Shown: in pieces, positions 1 to 12,500 of the stretch
Layout of the letters: each line of letters opens with the position of its first letter
Position numbering within the stretch: the first letter of the stretch is position 1
Assembly: GCF_037038585.1 (NCBI RefSeq)
Contig: NC_092560.1
Coordinates: 85,607,549 to 85,671,548 of the forward strand
Origin: Patagioenas fasciata
Lineage: Eukaryota; Chordata; Aves; Columbiformes; Columbidae
Reading direction: 5' to 3'
DNA length: 64,000 bases
Program-made: the position numbers and the translations under genes
The notes under the pieces: generated by a model
The model's database searches: none
Seen by the model: only the letters and a program-made list of their open reading frames with translations
Told to the model about the DNA's origin: nothing

Positions 1-3000
1 TTTTTTACTGCTTGGCATGGTTTTAGCTTTTTTAAATGATTTTTTGCCAGCTTTATGTGAAGTATTGTGATTAGAGTGCGTAGTGTTAAACCTGTTGCTA
101 CTACAGCTGGATCCAGAGGTCCTACTTTTGCCATAACTATATACATCTCCTAAAAAAGATGTTGAGTAACATTAGGTCCTCTGCATTTTACACATATCCT
201 GTAGGTGGGTTGATAGTGCCTCCCGCATTTCTAAACCAATTCTGAAGTTCCCCACTACTGAAAGTATTTGAGTTCTAAAGGAGAGCACAGAAAGCACCTG
301 GGCTATCGCTGATGTTGCCTGGCAACAGCAAAAGTAATTCTGCAAGCTTTTTGAGAATGATATCGCAAATGCCTGTGTTGAATAGAGCCTCTGCTGTTTA
401 TGGGTTTCTTTACATACAGTCTACACAGACGCGCGGGCGTGGAAGGTTTGTTTTTCAGTAGCTGCAGGGCTCCGTGTTTTACACGCAGTACATGGGGACT
501 GCGGGGTGACCGCTTCGTCCTCCCTGTCACGGCTCAGGACCGCCCGGCAGCTCTCTGAGTCCTTCGGAGCTGCCGAGCAGCTTCATGTGGACAAGGAGAC
601 GAAAGTGCAGTTAAAACTGTAAAACCCACAGTCAGCTTAAGAAGACAATGCACCTTTTATTAACATAGCTCAGATGATCTACTGATGCTGAAGAGAAATA
701 AAGGCTCAGGGCCCTCCCTTTGCTCACTTCTGGGCTGGGTTGGGTTGGGTTGGTTTTGACTGTGTATAACACAGTTAGAAAAACCAATTAGTTTGCAAAC
801 AGCCAGTTACTTGGGTATGTGTTTGTACCTGGTAATTTGTACCCCTATTGACATTTTAAACCGGATTCTTTTCACTCTAACGCATGGTCACTTGATTTTC
901 TTTCAGTTGTCATGAAGATGGGGGGTTTCTTGCTGGCTGGTAGAAAGAAACTTCCTAGGGAACGAAGTTGCAATTAATTCCTCTAAACATGTGTTCCTAG
1001 AACCATCCATCTATAAAATAGGCAACAAAGCAGAGCTCTTTGCTTTAAGAAGTCACAAAAGATGCAGAGCTGAAAAAAAACCCCTTGGATCCCTTAAGGC
1101 TAATTGAGCAAATATTTTGTTTTTTCTTCTGCGATTGATGCTCTTGACAATGTTTACGTGTTTCCAGGCGCAAGCGTGGCTGTGCCGCCGGGACGCGCGC
1201 TCTCGTCACCGCTGCCCGCTGCGCTCTCACTGAATGCTTGCGGGAGGCCGTCCCTCGGGTTTCCTTTGTTTCCCATGGGATTAATAGCTTCTGGTTTACC
1301 ACAAGCCAGCGTGACGTGAGCTGTGGCATTGCATGCTGTGCCTGCCAAGATGTAATCCTTAAACATCCTCTCTTTCCACTTCCTCTTCCAGTTCACCTTT
1401 TGCCTTGCTGCTGTTGGGAAAGACGCTTCCCAGGCCCCCTCCCTTCGCAACAAGCATGGCCAATTGTGCACCCATTTAAACAGGAATGACCTTCATTTTC
1501 TGAAGGTGAAGGTGATCCTGTTCTTAAGGAACAAATAGAGGAGAGGGCTGGGGTCCTTCCCTGGCTCCTGGCGTTCCTAGTCCTGATGAGTGATGGCTTC
1601 ATTGCTCTGGCTGCTGTGCTGCCAGCTGCAGCTCAGGGGCACATGCAGCCCCGTCACATCTAAATGAGGTAAAGGGGGCACCACTCGCCTGAGCCCATGG
1701 GATGGCATATCTCATCAGCTGCTGCTATTGAGGGGACTAAAGGTGCCTTAAACCATCTCCTCTTGTTGGTAGGTTTGGGTCTGGAAACCTCATCTTTTCC
1801 TGCACAAGTGGTGAGTAGTTTAGTGGTTGCAAAGTGCATGGAGTAGGTGTGTCAGAGGCAAAATCACGTTTGTAATTACTATTGTACCTGTTAGAGCGGA
1901 AGCATCTTTGGATTCCTGCTGGGATTAGTTCCCGAATGCCTTTCCAGGCCATCTCATCTGCGAGCCTGTGCCAGCGGCTCCTGCCACCAGTGCGCAATGA
2001 ATCTCTCATCTTTGACCTCGGAGGGAATTTGGCAGCTGTCCCTGCATGAGAGGCAGCAGATGGCCCTGTGCTCTCAGTACCGCGGCACAGCACCAGGTGT
2101 GCAAAGTGGGAAGCACTGGAGCCACTTGTCCACCACTGCTGCCATCAAACTGTCCCCAGAGAGAGCAGCAGCCCAGGACAGGCAGGTAAGAAAACCTCCC
2201 TGCCTTCCCCATCCTCTGCCTGCTGGTTTGTCTGAAAATGTCTCTTCTTCAATATTCGTCACTCTGGAAATGTTAATTCAGCACAAATTCACTTGCAGTG
2301 ATGTTCAATAGGCAAGTTGTCTCTGAAGGAGGTAAAGTCTGTTTACAAACTTCATGTGAAGGGAAAAGGTGCAGAGGGTGACAGCAAAGGACTCTAACAT
2401 ATACCAGATAATATTTGAAAATGAAAAATTACCATTTCCAAAGGAAATACCTTAAAAGTATCACAGAAGGCTTCGAAAAGACACCAAGTTTGGAAAGCAT
2501 CTATCCTATGGAAGGGTGGACAGGTTTCTGCTCCTGTCCCTTCAAACCCCTTTGCGTGGGCTGCCCAGGGCAGAAGCTGCGGGTGGGTCAGGCCCACGAG
2601 CTGCAGCGTTCGTGGCCCAAGGCACCGCGGGCGCCGCCAGCAGCTGCGAGCGCTGCGGTGATGGTGATGCGGTGAACTGGGCTCACTGGCTTTAGAGGAA
2701 GGCGGATGAATTGGGCTGCCTGAAATAGGTGAGAGTAAAAGAAAGTGTGTGCTGTCAGCAAAGCGCACAAAGCGACAGGCGCCTGATGTCTTAGTCTCCC
2801 TCTGTGCCCACCGGGGCTGTATCTCACGAGTTAATGAAGAGCTCGCACCCGCGCCGCTGCCTCTTCCAAAGCTCGAGTGTAGCATCAGGCAGGTGCTGCT
2901 GTTAGCGCCCGCTCCCATGGTTTGCGATGACAGGGAACTCATGGGCACAGCAGTAACGAGGAACACACTAGGGTGCTCAGGAGCCAGGATCTCTGGGGTA

Positions 3001-5319
3001 GTGCACACAGCACCAGCTCAGCACTCTGCAGAAAGCAAGCAGTGCCTCAGAGGAAGATGAGAAGCGGCTCCTGTGATACAGTTATCTTCACTAAGATTAT
3101 TCTAGCTAATGGAGAATAAAAGTGCAGTGTTGGGAAATGCGCATGACCTCTTTTTTCAAATTATTATTTTAGTGCTAAAAGAACTGAGAGTTCTCTCCAT
3201 CCTCTAGGTAATACTGGATACTAAAAACATGAACCATGTGAACCCACACTGAAATGGTTACCATGTAGGCTGAAAGAGGCTCTGTAGCTTACAGTGTGAC
3301 TGAAGAAAAATGAGGGAGACACAGCCAACGTCAGTGGGAATCAGCTGCAAATAGAAGGTATGGGCTCGGAATGCAACCAGGGAAAAGCCTCGATCCAGGT
3401 CCCGGAAACGTCAGGTATGAATTCGGGGTGAGGCAGTGAGGACTGCACCTCTCTGACCGGTGCTGTGGACCCCGGTCTAGAGGGTGCATCTGAGAGTTCT
3501 GAAATGTAGGAGGAAAAGCAAAGATGTTCTTGCAATAAATCATCACAGCAATATGGGAGCACAACTTTTGTTTGTCAAACTCTGCTGATTATCAGGAAAA
3601 GCAGATGGAGACTGAGCCTGTACACTGCTTGTAAAGTGTAAAAATTAAGATGATGAGATTTGCAGGGAAAAAAAACCAACATGGAAGATTCTGGATCTAA
3701 AATATTAATATTTTAGTAAATCAGCTTATGTTTGCTACATATGAGCTGCTTGGACATTTTATCCGTGTCCATGATGTTTGTGTGTTTGCCCTGTCAAATC
3801 TCCATGGGATTAGTTCCCAGAGCCCCGAGGGCGTGTGCCACCCCGGGCTCGGGCCGCTGTCGGGCTCTCCAGTGTGTGAACCCAGCGGGCCGGTCTCACC
3901 CCGTCGGCGCGGCACGGGCAGCGACCTGCGGCAGCACCAACCTGGGGACAAAACGAGCGTCCCGCGAGGAGCGCGGCTGTCAGCAGCAGCCTACGCAAAC
4001 GCTGACAGCTTCGCGCTGGGAACCCGCGAAATCCATGAACGATGACTAAAGTAATTTCAGCTTAAAAAAAATGGGGTTTGTCAAGCGTCATTGTTTTGGA
4101 CTTCTCGTGACCTCACTTAGCAGAATGGCCTCGCTGCCTGTAACCTTTGTCTCCAGTATTTTCAGCAATAACTAGCTTTGTAGGCATTTGTTTTCTGTCA
4201 TCAAATCATTAAATGGTAATGCAATTGTTAGTTTCATTTCCCCAGTTCTAATACATTTTGCAGCCAGTGACCATTCCCAGTTCATTAACTGACTGACCTC
4301 AGCATTAACACCCCCTCTGCTCGGGTTGCCTTGGAAACAAAGCTTCCTGTGCGTAATCCAAGCTTATCTAGCTCTTTATCCTACATGTGACCCTTAATTA
4401 CTTGCTAAATTAGAATGGTTTTCTGAAAATCACAAGAGGAGGTTAATATGTTCTTCCAGAGCTGGTCAAGCTAAGATGACACTAAATTCACAGGGAATTC
4501 AAATTACATGATCCCTGAAGGCGTCTCTTTCAGAAAGAAGATGAACTTTCCCAATGGGAGGCAGTGTGCCATGATAATGCTCCTGTCACTCACTTCCCTT
4601 GCCCTGCTTGTCCAGCTACAGCTTAATCCAGTATGAACAATGCAGTAAGTAAATATCAGGTTGATTAATTATGGTGCAAGATTCAGTAACCACTTGTCTT
4701 CTGTAATTAACATTCTAATTGAAATTAAGTAATACACTTCATACACAAATTTCTGGACTAGGAGGAGGAACAAGTGAGAATCCTCAAGGCTGCGATGGGG
4801 AAATTAAGGAAATAATAACTGGGGTCAAAATATTAATTGTCTCTTTAAAATTGTGTTACATTTTAAGAAACTTTTCAGTCAAAAAACCCCAAACAAACAA
4901 CTTCATTACTTCCAGGTGTCTCAGACATGGAGTTGGTTTATCAAAATACTGCTTACACTTTCTGAAAATACACCTTTCCTTCACCGATTTGACAAATGGA
5001 AATCATAAGAAAAGGCGATGCTCTCTAGAATGCCCAGCAGTTTTCCTCTCTGCTGTTTCCAGTGACACATTACTTAAAGGAGAATATTCTGCCTCTGTAA
5101 GCAACTTTATAAAGCTTTGCTAAGGCTAAAATGCTGTTGCATGATCTCAGGAAAAAAAGCAAAAGCAAAACCAACCCCAAACCTGCTGTGTTCCAGCTGG
5201 AGAACATAGGCCAGGCTCAAGCACCTCTTTGGCAGAGCCAAAAATGGGACTGGTGTAACTCACCTCTGCTCAGTATGGCTGGCCCAGCCCTTGGTGCCTC
5301 TGCCCCATCCGGCAGGCCC
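1..5319. other. Intergenic DNA upstream of LMAN1
   Basis: No exon, RNA gene or recognisable transposon was found on either strand. The open frames are short and show no known domain. A CpG-denser patch lies at about 3830-4030 in otherwise AT-rich sequence. A short run of GGTTG repeats lies at about 733-755. The stretch at 4370-4720 is AT-rich, of low complexity bias and could be conserved non-coding DNA, but that cannot be judged without an alignment. In mammals CCBE1 lies on this side of LMAN1; I see none of its exons here. Confidence 0.5.
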
Positions 5320-5999
5320 GGAGCACGGGGTGGTGGGTGCAGGGGTGCCCTGAGGGACCGGAGCACGGGGTGGTGGGTGCAGGGGTGCCCTGAGGGGCTG
5401 GAACACGGGGTGGTGAGTGCAGGGGTGCCCTGAGGGACTGGAACTCGGGGTGGTGAGTGCAGGGGTGCCCTGAGGGGCTGGAACGTGGGGTGGTGAGTGC
5501 AGGGGTGCCCTGAGGGACCGGAGCACGGGGTGGTGGGTGCAGGGGTGCCCTGAGGGACCGGAGCACGGGGTGGTGGGTGCAGGGGTGCCCTGAGGGACCG
5601 GAGCACGGAGTGGTGAGTGCAGGGGTGCCCTGAGGGACTGGAACTCGGGGTGGCCAGTGCAGGGGTGCCCTGAGGGACTGGAATGCGGGGTGGTGAGTGC
5701 AGGGGTGCCCTGAGGGACTGGAACTCGGGGTGGCCAGTGCAGGGGTGCCCTGAGGGACTGGAACTCGGGGTGGCCAGTGCAGGGGTGCCCTGAGGGACTG
5801 GAACTCGGGGTGGCCAGTGCAGGGGTGCCCTGAGGGACTGGAATGCGGGGTGGTGAGTGCAGGGGTGCCCTGAGGGACTGGAACTCGGGGTGGTGAGTGC
5901 AGGGGTGCCCTGAGGGGCTGGAACTCGGGGTGGCCGGTGCAGGAGTGCCCTGAGGGACTGGAACTTGGGGTGGCCGGTGCAGGGGTGCCTTGAGGGCGC
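5320..5999. repeat. 40-bp minisatellite, 17 tandem units
   Basis: Units start every 40 bases at 5320, 5360 and so on to 5960, with the core GCAGGGGTGCCCTGAGGG followed by a variable segment (ACCGGAGCACGGGGTGGTGG, ACTGGAACTCGGGGTGGCCA and similar). Variant units are interspersed, and several adjacent units are identical, which points to recent turnover. The + strand is G-rich with many GGGG runs. Because 40 is not a multiple of three and the unit lacks stops on the minus strand, all three minus frames stay open for 250-290 codons. That is a repeat artefact and not a protein. Confidence 0.97.
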
Positions 6000-8640
6000 C
6001 TTTCCTGGCCATGCTCTGGTGTCGCACACATGGCTGACGGGATGTACGCCTGTCCTGACAGACCAACACCGAGTCATTCCAAAGCAGCACTTATGAGTTG
6101 CTTACATGTCCTTAATCTTTTATTGACATAGCACGAGGTAAATTTTGTACTTGTTTTATACAGTTATTTAAATCCATAATCACTCTCTTTATTACCTTAC
6201 ATGTGGGGCACTGTCCTGTTTCTGGAAGTAAATAGTCCGCAGATGTGTCAGTCCTCAGTGTGCTCTGGGTCTCGGTCTGCTCTGAAGGCACAGCACCGTT
6301 TACTTCGGTGATTTTAAGGCAGTCTGTGTCAAGCTTGCAACCTGCTGAGGAAAACTCATCAGTCCTGCAGGTAAGACCCCAGCACAGAAGGATCTTTTGT
6401 CACCATCCCACGATAACAGAACGTGCCCTTTGGACAAATGCAGTTTGCGTTCTCCATCTGTACCCGGTGCTGTGGCTCCTCCTTGCTGTGTGTCCGGCAG
6501 ATGTGCCAGGTCAGCTGTTCACCACAACTACCGAGTGGAAATTCCCTTTCTCAGGTCTCCAGGGAACAAAGCTCTGTGTCAGCAAGCCAGTGGAGTGCCT
6601 CAGTTTCACAAAGCTCACTGGAACAATATGATTTAATGGTTCTTTTCCACCTGACGCACATACTGCCCATCTACTGAGCAGTAGCACACCTGGGTGCATA
6701 AGATCTGTGTTCCGATATAGATGTCGCAGAAAAGGAGGGGAAAGGGAGCTTGAGGTTGGCAAAAACACCAGTCCTGGAACAAGCAGCTGTCGTCTTTAGG
6801 CCCTACAAAAGTTCATGCTTCTGAATGTTATCGTTAGTGATAAGAATCCCCGAGTTCTGTGTTCTGGAGATGTCAACGTCTATATCATCACTGACAGAGC
6901 ATTTTCACCAGGAGTCTAATGTCTGGTTTAGCAATTATGAGCTTCTCCTAGCTAGTCAGACTTTCTTTCCATGCAGCATTTGACTCACTATGCATACATT
7001 TAAGCACAGCCAATGCAAAAAACACAGTCTGTTTTAGCATGCCCCTATCTGTTCTGAAACACAAAACAATGTGGATCTGTGTGCAAATGTTTGCTTTCAT
7101 GGATATACATAAAACTGACACACTAATCATTCACATTGAGGTGGGGAGAAACTAGACAGGTAAGTGCAGTCTACCAGTTGTACTGGAGATTTCTCTTAGT
7201 ATAAGATGTATTTGTATTTTACACTTTAGTTACAGATACAGTCATCTGCATTTCTGCTTAGAACTCCTGGGTTCAACACAAGATACCTCAGGTGTCCATT
7301 AGCAGGACAAACAGTGGTCACTGTGGCCTCCTTTGTTTTCTCCCTGTCCTCCGCACCCTCCCAACGCGGACTCTTCAGCAAAGGCTCAAATATCACAGGA
7401 GGAAGGACAGATCCCATACTCTATATCCACTCTATATCTTTCGTTTCGCTGCTGAGACCTCTGGAAATATGACGGCATTTTTCTAAGAATAATGACAGAG
7501 AAACTATATCATCTACTGCTTGGCAGGATCTGAGGCAGCTGAGGTATCTAATTCATTATGATTATACGGAGTTCATCATTCTACCAATGGCTCATCGCCC
7601 ACGGGAGTATCTTATGAAGATACATTCTAGATGTGTGAGAGAGATTAGCAGGTGCTAAGCAAGAACGTATTTACATGTTCTTTGGTGTTTCTGCTGAAAC
7701 TTCCAGCAAATATGATTATGCTTTCCTGAGTGCCTGTCTGTTGGTAGCAGGACTGATGGTAGCACATGTTTTCTCAAATAGAGAAACCTTATTTGATTTG
7801 ATTAATCAAAACCAAGAAGGATGAGAGTTTAAGAGTGAAAGTGCAAGGGCCACAAAGGGAAGCGATGAAGAAAAGCGGTCATTTGCTGTCTTTTTCAATC
7901 AAATGTTTTGAAGTTTGATATCCCTAGACTTTTTACCACTTAGCCAATGTAAGTTTAAAATAGATATTTACACATGTGCAAGTTGGTATGTGTGCATGTA
8001 TATATGCACATACAATTTGATGAGTTCATTTTCCACTTCAGCTGAGGGAACCGAGTAGCTGAACTGACAGAGTCATTCCGTACAGAGCGATTACACAAAC
8101 TGAACCGAGTTTTACTCTTTGACATGATGGTAATTAAGAAACAACCATATAGTGATCTATCTGGGAAACCTTGTTCCTCGGCTATGGAGTGCTGGCAAGT
8201 ACTCAGGAGTTTTTCATGCTCGGTGACATTTATGAAACACCTCTGAAGTATTATATAAAACGGGCACAATCAGTCAAATGACAGAAGAATTGATAGCAAG
8301 GATGATATACACAAAAGTAGTTTTATTTACCTACTAATAAGTTGAGACAATTTAATATAACATTGTAAAGTTATGCAGTACAGTGTCTGTTCTCTTAAAC
8401 CGTGTATTGCATCAAGTACTTCTTTCTCTATATTAATGAGTATTAACTTATCAAGAATACTCAAGATACTTATGTTCCTTCTAAAATTTATTTCAGAAAT
8501 ATTTTGCTTGCATGACTTATCAACATATTTGCTTACTCCTGTGCACAACTGAGAACGAGAATGTACCTTTCCCAGCGAATATGTGAGGTTTTACTGTCAT
8601 CCATGCTGAAGTAGGTGTGTGCCATTTTAAATAAAGAATC
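6000..8640. other. Intergenic DNA between minisatellite and LMAN1 promoter
   Basis: AT-rich unique-looking sequence. No exon, RNA gene or repeat could be supported. The frames on both strands are short and lack splice-site-bounded conserved peptides. Confidence 0.5.
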
Positions 8641-9560
8641 GCAGCCCGCACAGCGCGCCGCGCCGCAGCCCGCACCGCAGTCCGCACCCTAGCCCGCACA
8701 GCGCGCCGCGCCGCGCCGCGCCCCGCCCCGCCCCGCCCTCCGCCGCAGCCCCGCCCCGTCGCTGCCGCGCGCCGAGTCTCGTGCCCTCCGGGGCGCCCCT
8801 CACGCGCCCGCAATCCGCCCCGCCCACCGCCCCGCCTCAGCGCCACGTCTACCCCACCTCCCCGGGCCCGCCCTCGCTGGCTCCCCGTTGGGCCTCGCCC
8901 TTCGCCCGGCCCCCGCGCTCAGCCAATCACGCAGCGCCCTGTTGGCTCTGCCGGCGTCCGGCACCACGCTGCAAGATGGCGGCGCGCGCGCGGCGGGGCG
9001 GCCTGTGCGCGGCTGTGCTGGCCGGAGCGCTGCTCGCCCTCGGCCGCCTCCCGCTCGCCGTCGGGCAGGCGGCGGCGGCGGAAGGCTCGGCGGCAGCTGC
9101 GCCGCACCGCCGCTTCGAGTACAAGTACAGCTTCAAGGGGCCGCACCTGGTGCAGGCGGACGGGACGGTGCCGTTCTGGGTGCACACGGGCAGTAAGTGC
9201 GCGCGGGCCGGCGCCGTGTTCCTCGGTTCCAGGGGAGCGGGAAGCGGCCGCCGCGGGGCACGGCGGAGGAGGCCGGGGCGGCGGGACCCGCCGCGCAGCC
9301 GGTGAGAGGGGCGGGGGTCGTGCGAGGGGCCGGACGGGCCGCCCGTCCCTGGGGCCACGGGGCTCCCGCCGCTGCGGGCTGGCCCGGCGGTGCCCGCGGG
9401 CGGGCTGCGGTGTCGGTGCAACGGCCGCTCGGCCTCCCGCCGGCCGTGACCCGCGCTCGGGTCACCTGTGGCCGCCGCTGCGGCGGCTCCGCGCAGTGCT
9501 GATGTGTCACTCGGGCACAGCCGCGGCCCCGTGTCCCGGGCCAGCTGGGGCTGCTGTGCG
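8640..9560 (+). promoter_or_regulatory. LMAN1: CpG-island promoter of LMAN1
   Basis: The composition switches abruptly at about 8640 from AT-rich to very CpG-dense, with repeats of CCCGC and CCGCGC at 8640-8760. The island spans the first exon and fades at about 9560. There is no TATA box. A CCAAT box (AGCCAATCA) sits at 8921-8929, about 50 bases before the start codon. Nine bases after CCAAT comes CCCTG, a poor match to the CCACG half of an ER-stress response element; mammalian LMAN1 is known to respond to ER stress. The promoter call is strong and the ER-stress element is only a suggestion. Confidence 0.8.
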
Positions 9561-12500
9561 CTGAAATCCTCGTGAATTTCCCAACATAAAAGCTTGAAAT
9601 GCGCGTTGTGCCTTGGCAAACACGGCTTTACTCCATTTGGTGTCGATGTGTCCTCTGGAGTGCGCGTTAAGGGTTAGAATGTACTCAAAAGGCTTCCCCA
9701 GGCCCGCCGCTCGTATGATGTGTTGATGTTAAATGTACACAAGGCTCTGCCTCAGGTCAGGTGCCCTGCGGTGACTTCTGCTGTGTGTTTCTTTCCGACA
9801 GACTCTATTTAGTTTATACTGGTTAGTTACAGAGTGTTACTTTTTGACTCTTATTTGACATTATGCTACAAGTGACAGGAAGGACACTCCTTACAGATGA
9901 GCTTTTTTTCCTGCTTTTTAAAGCAGATAATCACAAGAAAAAGTGTTATTTAATACAACACTCTAAATGTATGCATATTATCCTTTTAAACAGAAAAGTA
10001 GAACACCTGTTCTTAATAAGCAGATCACAAATCTGTGATTTGTGAAGAGTCAGCTGGGATACAGCAGAAAGCTAAACCTGACTTTTAAAAAGTTAATTTA
10101 GTATGTATCCTAACAGCAAGAATAGTGTTCTATTTAAGTTCTACTTCATGGCCCCATGGAAACTTTTTAAGTCTTGTGTAAAGCAGTGGTAATCAAGTTG
10201 TTGAAAATACATGTGTGTGGTGTTGGTTGCTTGGTTTGTTGTTTTGCCCTCTCGAGTGGTTGAGTACTCCACGAAAAGTTACTTTGAAAACTGTTCTCCA
10301 GTTGACAAGACCAGAAAACTTGGAGCTTAGGTTTGTTAATTGACACTTTCAATACTTCTGTATCTTAAGTGGCCGTTCTGTTGCTTTCCAGATGCCATCC
10401 CAAGTGCAGATCAGATTCGTATAACAACATCTCTGAAAAGCCAGAGAGGATCGGTGTGGACTAAAAACAAGTCAATATTTGAATATTGGGAAGTCGAAGT
10501 AACCTTTCGAGTTACAGGAAGAGGCCGCATTGGAGCTGATGGATTGGTATTGAGAATTTGATTGAACTGACAAAAAAACAGACGTGCTGTAAAAACTGAA
10601 TCTTGACTTACAACTCTCACTTTCTGTAATAGGCAATCTGGTTTACGGAGGAGCAAGGCTTGGAAGGACCGGTTTTTGGGGCAGCCGATGAATGGAATGG
10701 TGTTGGAATCTTCTTTGATTCCTTTGACAACGATGGAAAGGTTAGTTGGAAGCAAACTCTTCTAGCAAAGTTTATTAATTAGTTTTCTGCCTGTTTTTTA
10801 CATATAACTTTGTGGTAAATAATGGGATGTTATTTTCATACTGCTCCCCCCCTTCACTTTGAGGTGATCAATTAAAAGAAGCAAGTTTTCTCCCATAGAA
10901 TTTTTACTTTACTTTTTCACATATTTTTTTGAAGCTTTTAAGTTAAAGTGTAACACGTAATGAGTCTCCATGGAGATGTGTTGGGTTTGGAGGGAAAGTA
11001 CCATGTACATCTGTACCAGCTGAACTTTGGAATGTCTGGTGTATCTGAAGATGTGTGTGTTGGGAGAGGCGTGTTGTACTAAAACTTGATGCTGTGGAAG
11101 CACAGGTTCCTGCGCCTGCCCTCAGAGACGCTCCTGCTCTTAGAACAAATCTGCCTTGGGCAGTTCAGCAGCAGAAATCCCGCAGCAGGTGGGGGGACAG
11201 CTGCTTTTTTGAATTTCCTGTTTCCCAGTCCAGAATAGCACTGGAAAACTTTAACAATACATAGCAGGTCTGCTTTGAGTGTGTTGTGGTTAGTTTTGTC
11301 TCTTTTTGCTTCGCTACTTTGTCTTGCTTTTGTACATTTGAAGTATATTTTTGTAGATGTACGAGCTTTTTTCTTACAGATGGCTTTTAATATACAGCAA
11401 ACTTTATTGTATATAAAAGTTGAAAGACTGAAGGCACTGTTTTTGACCTTCAGAGGCAAGGTGTAGAATTGTTGTTCAACTTAGTAAGAATTTTTAAATG
11501 CTTTTGTTTCCTTTTTTCTGCCTTCTGTGTTGCTGAGAGGTGGAAACACTGGTGTATTTCTGCATGCTGGTGTGCTGTTCTGTTGTTGAAATCTGTGTAA
11601 TGAAGGAAAAGCGGCAGATAGTTTGGTTATAGTGTGTGTTTGTGGGGTTTTTTTGTTTGTTTGGGTTATTTTGAGACACAGGGCCCCCCTACCCCACCAC
11701 TGTGAATAGAGAAGAATGTTATTTAATTCTCCAAGTCTGAGTCTCATTTTCCTTTAAGAGCTGGCAATCTGTGTAGTGTGACTGTACATTCCTGTACGTT
11801 GTGGGTCACCGCGGTGTCAGCTGAGCACCACACAGCTGCTGGTTCACTCCCTCCTGATGGACGGGAGGAAATCGGAAGGGTAAAACTGAGAAAACGTGTG
11901 GGTTGAGAGACGCAGTTTAATAGGTAAACCAAAAGCTGCACCCTCCAGCAATGCGAAACGAGGAATTAATTCTGTATTTCCCATCACGGGGCAGGTGCTC
12001 AGCTGCCTGCAGGACAGCAGCGCTCATCTCGCATCACGGTGCCTCGGGGGGACAAGTGTCCCCCCCTTCCTCTGCCTTTTACCGCTGCACATGGTGCTGT
12101 GTGATCTGGGTGCCCTGGGGCTGGTGGGCTCGGCTGCTTCCCCCGTGTCCCCCTGCTCGCTGGTGGGGACTTGAGGAGCAGAAAAGGCCTTGAGCCTGTG
12201 TAAGCAGTAACTGAAACGTCACCGCATTATCAACACAGTTTCAGTGATAAATGCAAACACATAGCCTCATACAATTTACCGTGAAGAAATTTAACTCTGT
12301 TCCAGCCAAAGCCAGAACACTTTGAGAGATGATGTTGAACTGTTAGAGAGGGAAGGGAGATTAACTCTGGAATCTTGTGCTCTTGTGAAAACTGGAGTTG
12401 GCTTCATAAGCTCCTGGAGGCAACTGGAATAGCAGCTGTAAACTGTGAGCTGTGAATCTGTTCTGCCATTATCAGTTCAGCTTCTTCTCATCCTCTAGCA

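Noticed and set aside
733-755. GGTTG repeats as an interstitial telomere
   Set aside because: The unit is GGTTG and the tract is too short; it is not the TTAGGG telomere repeat.
5217-6090. Three overlapping minus-strand frames of 253-286 codons
   Set aside because: They are the same 40-bp repeat read in three frames; a real protein would not be open in all three.
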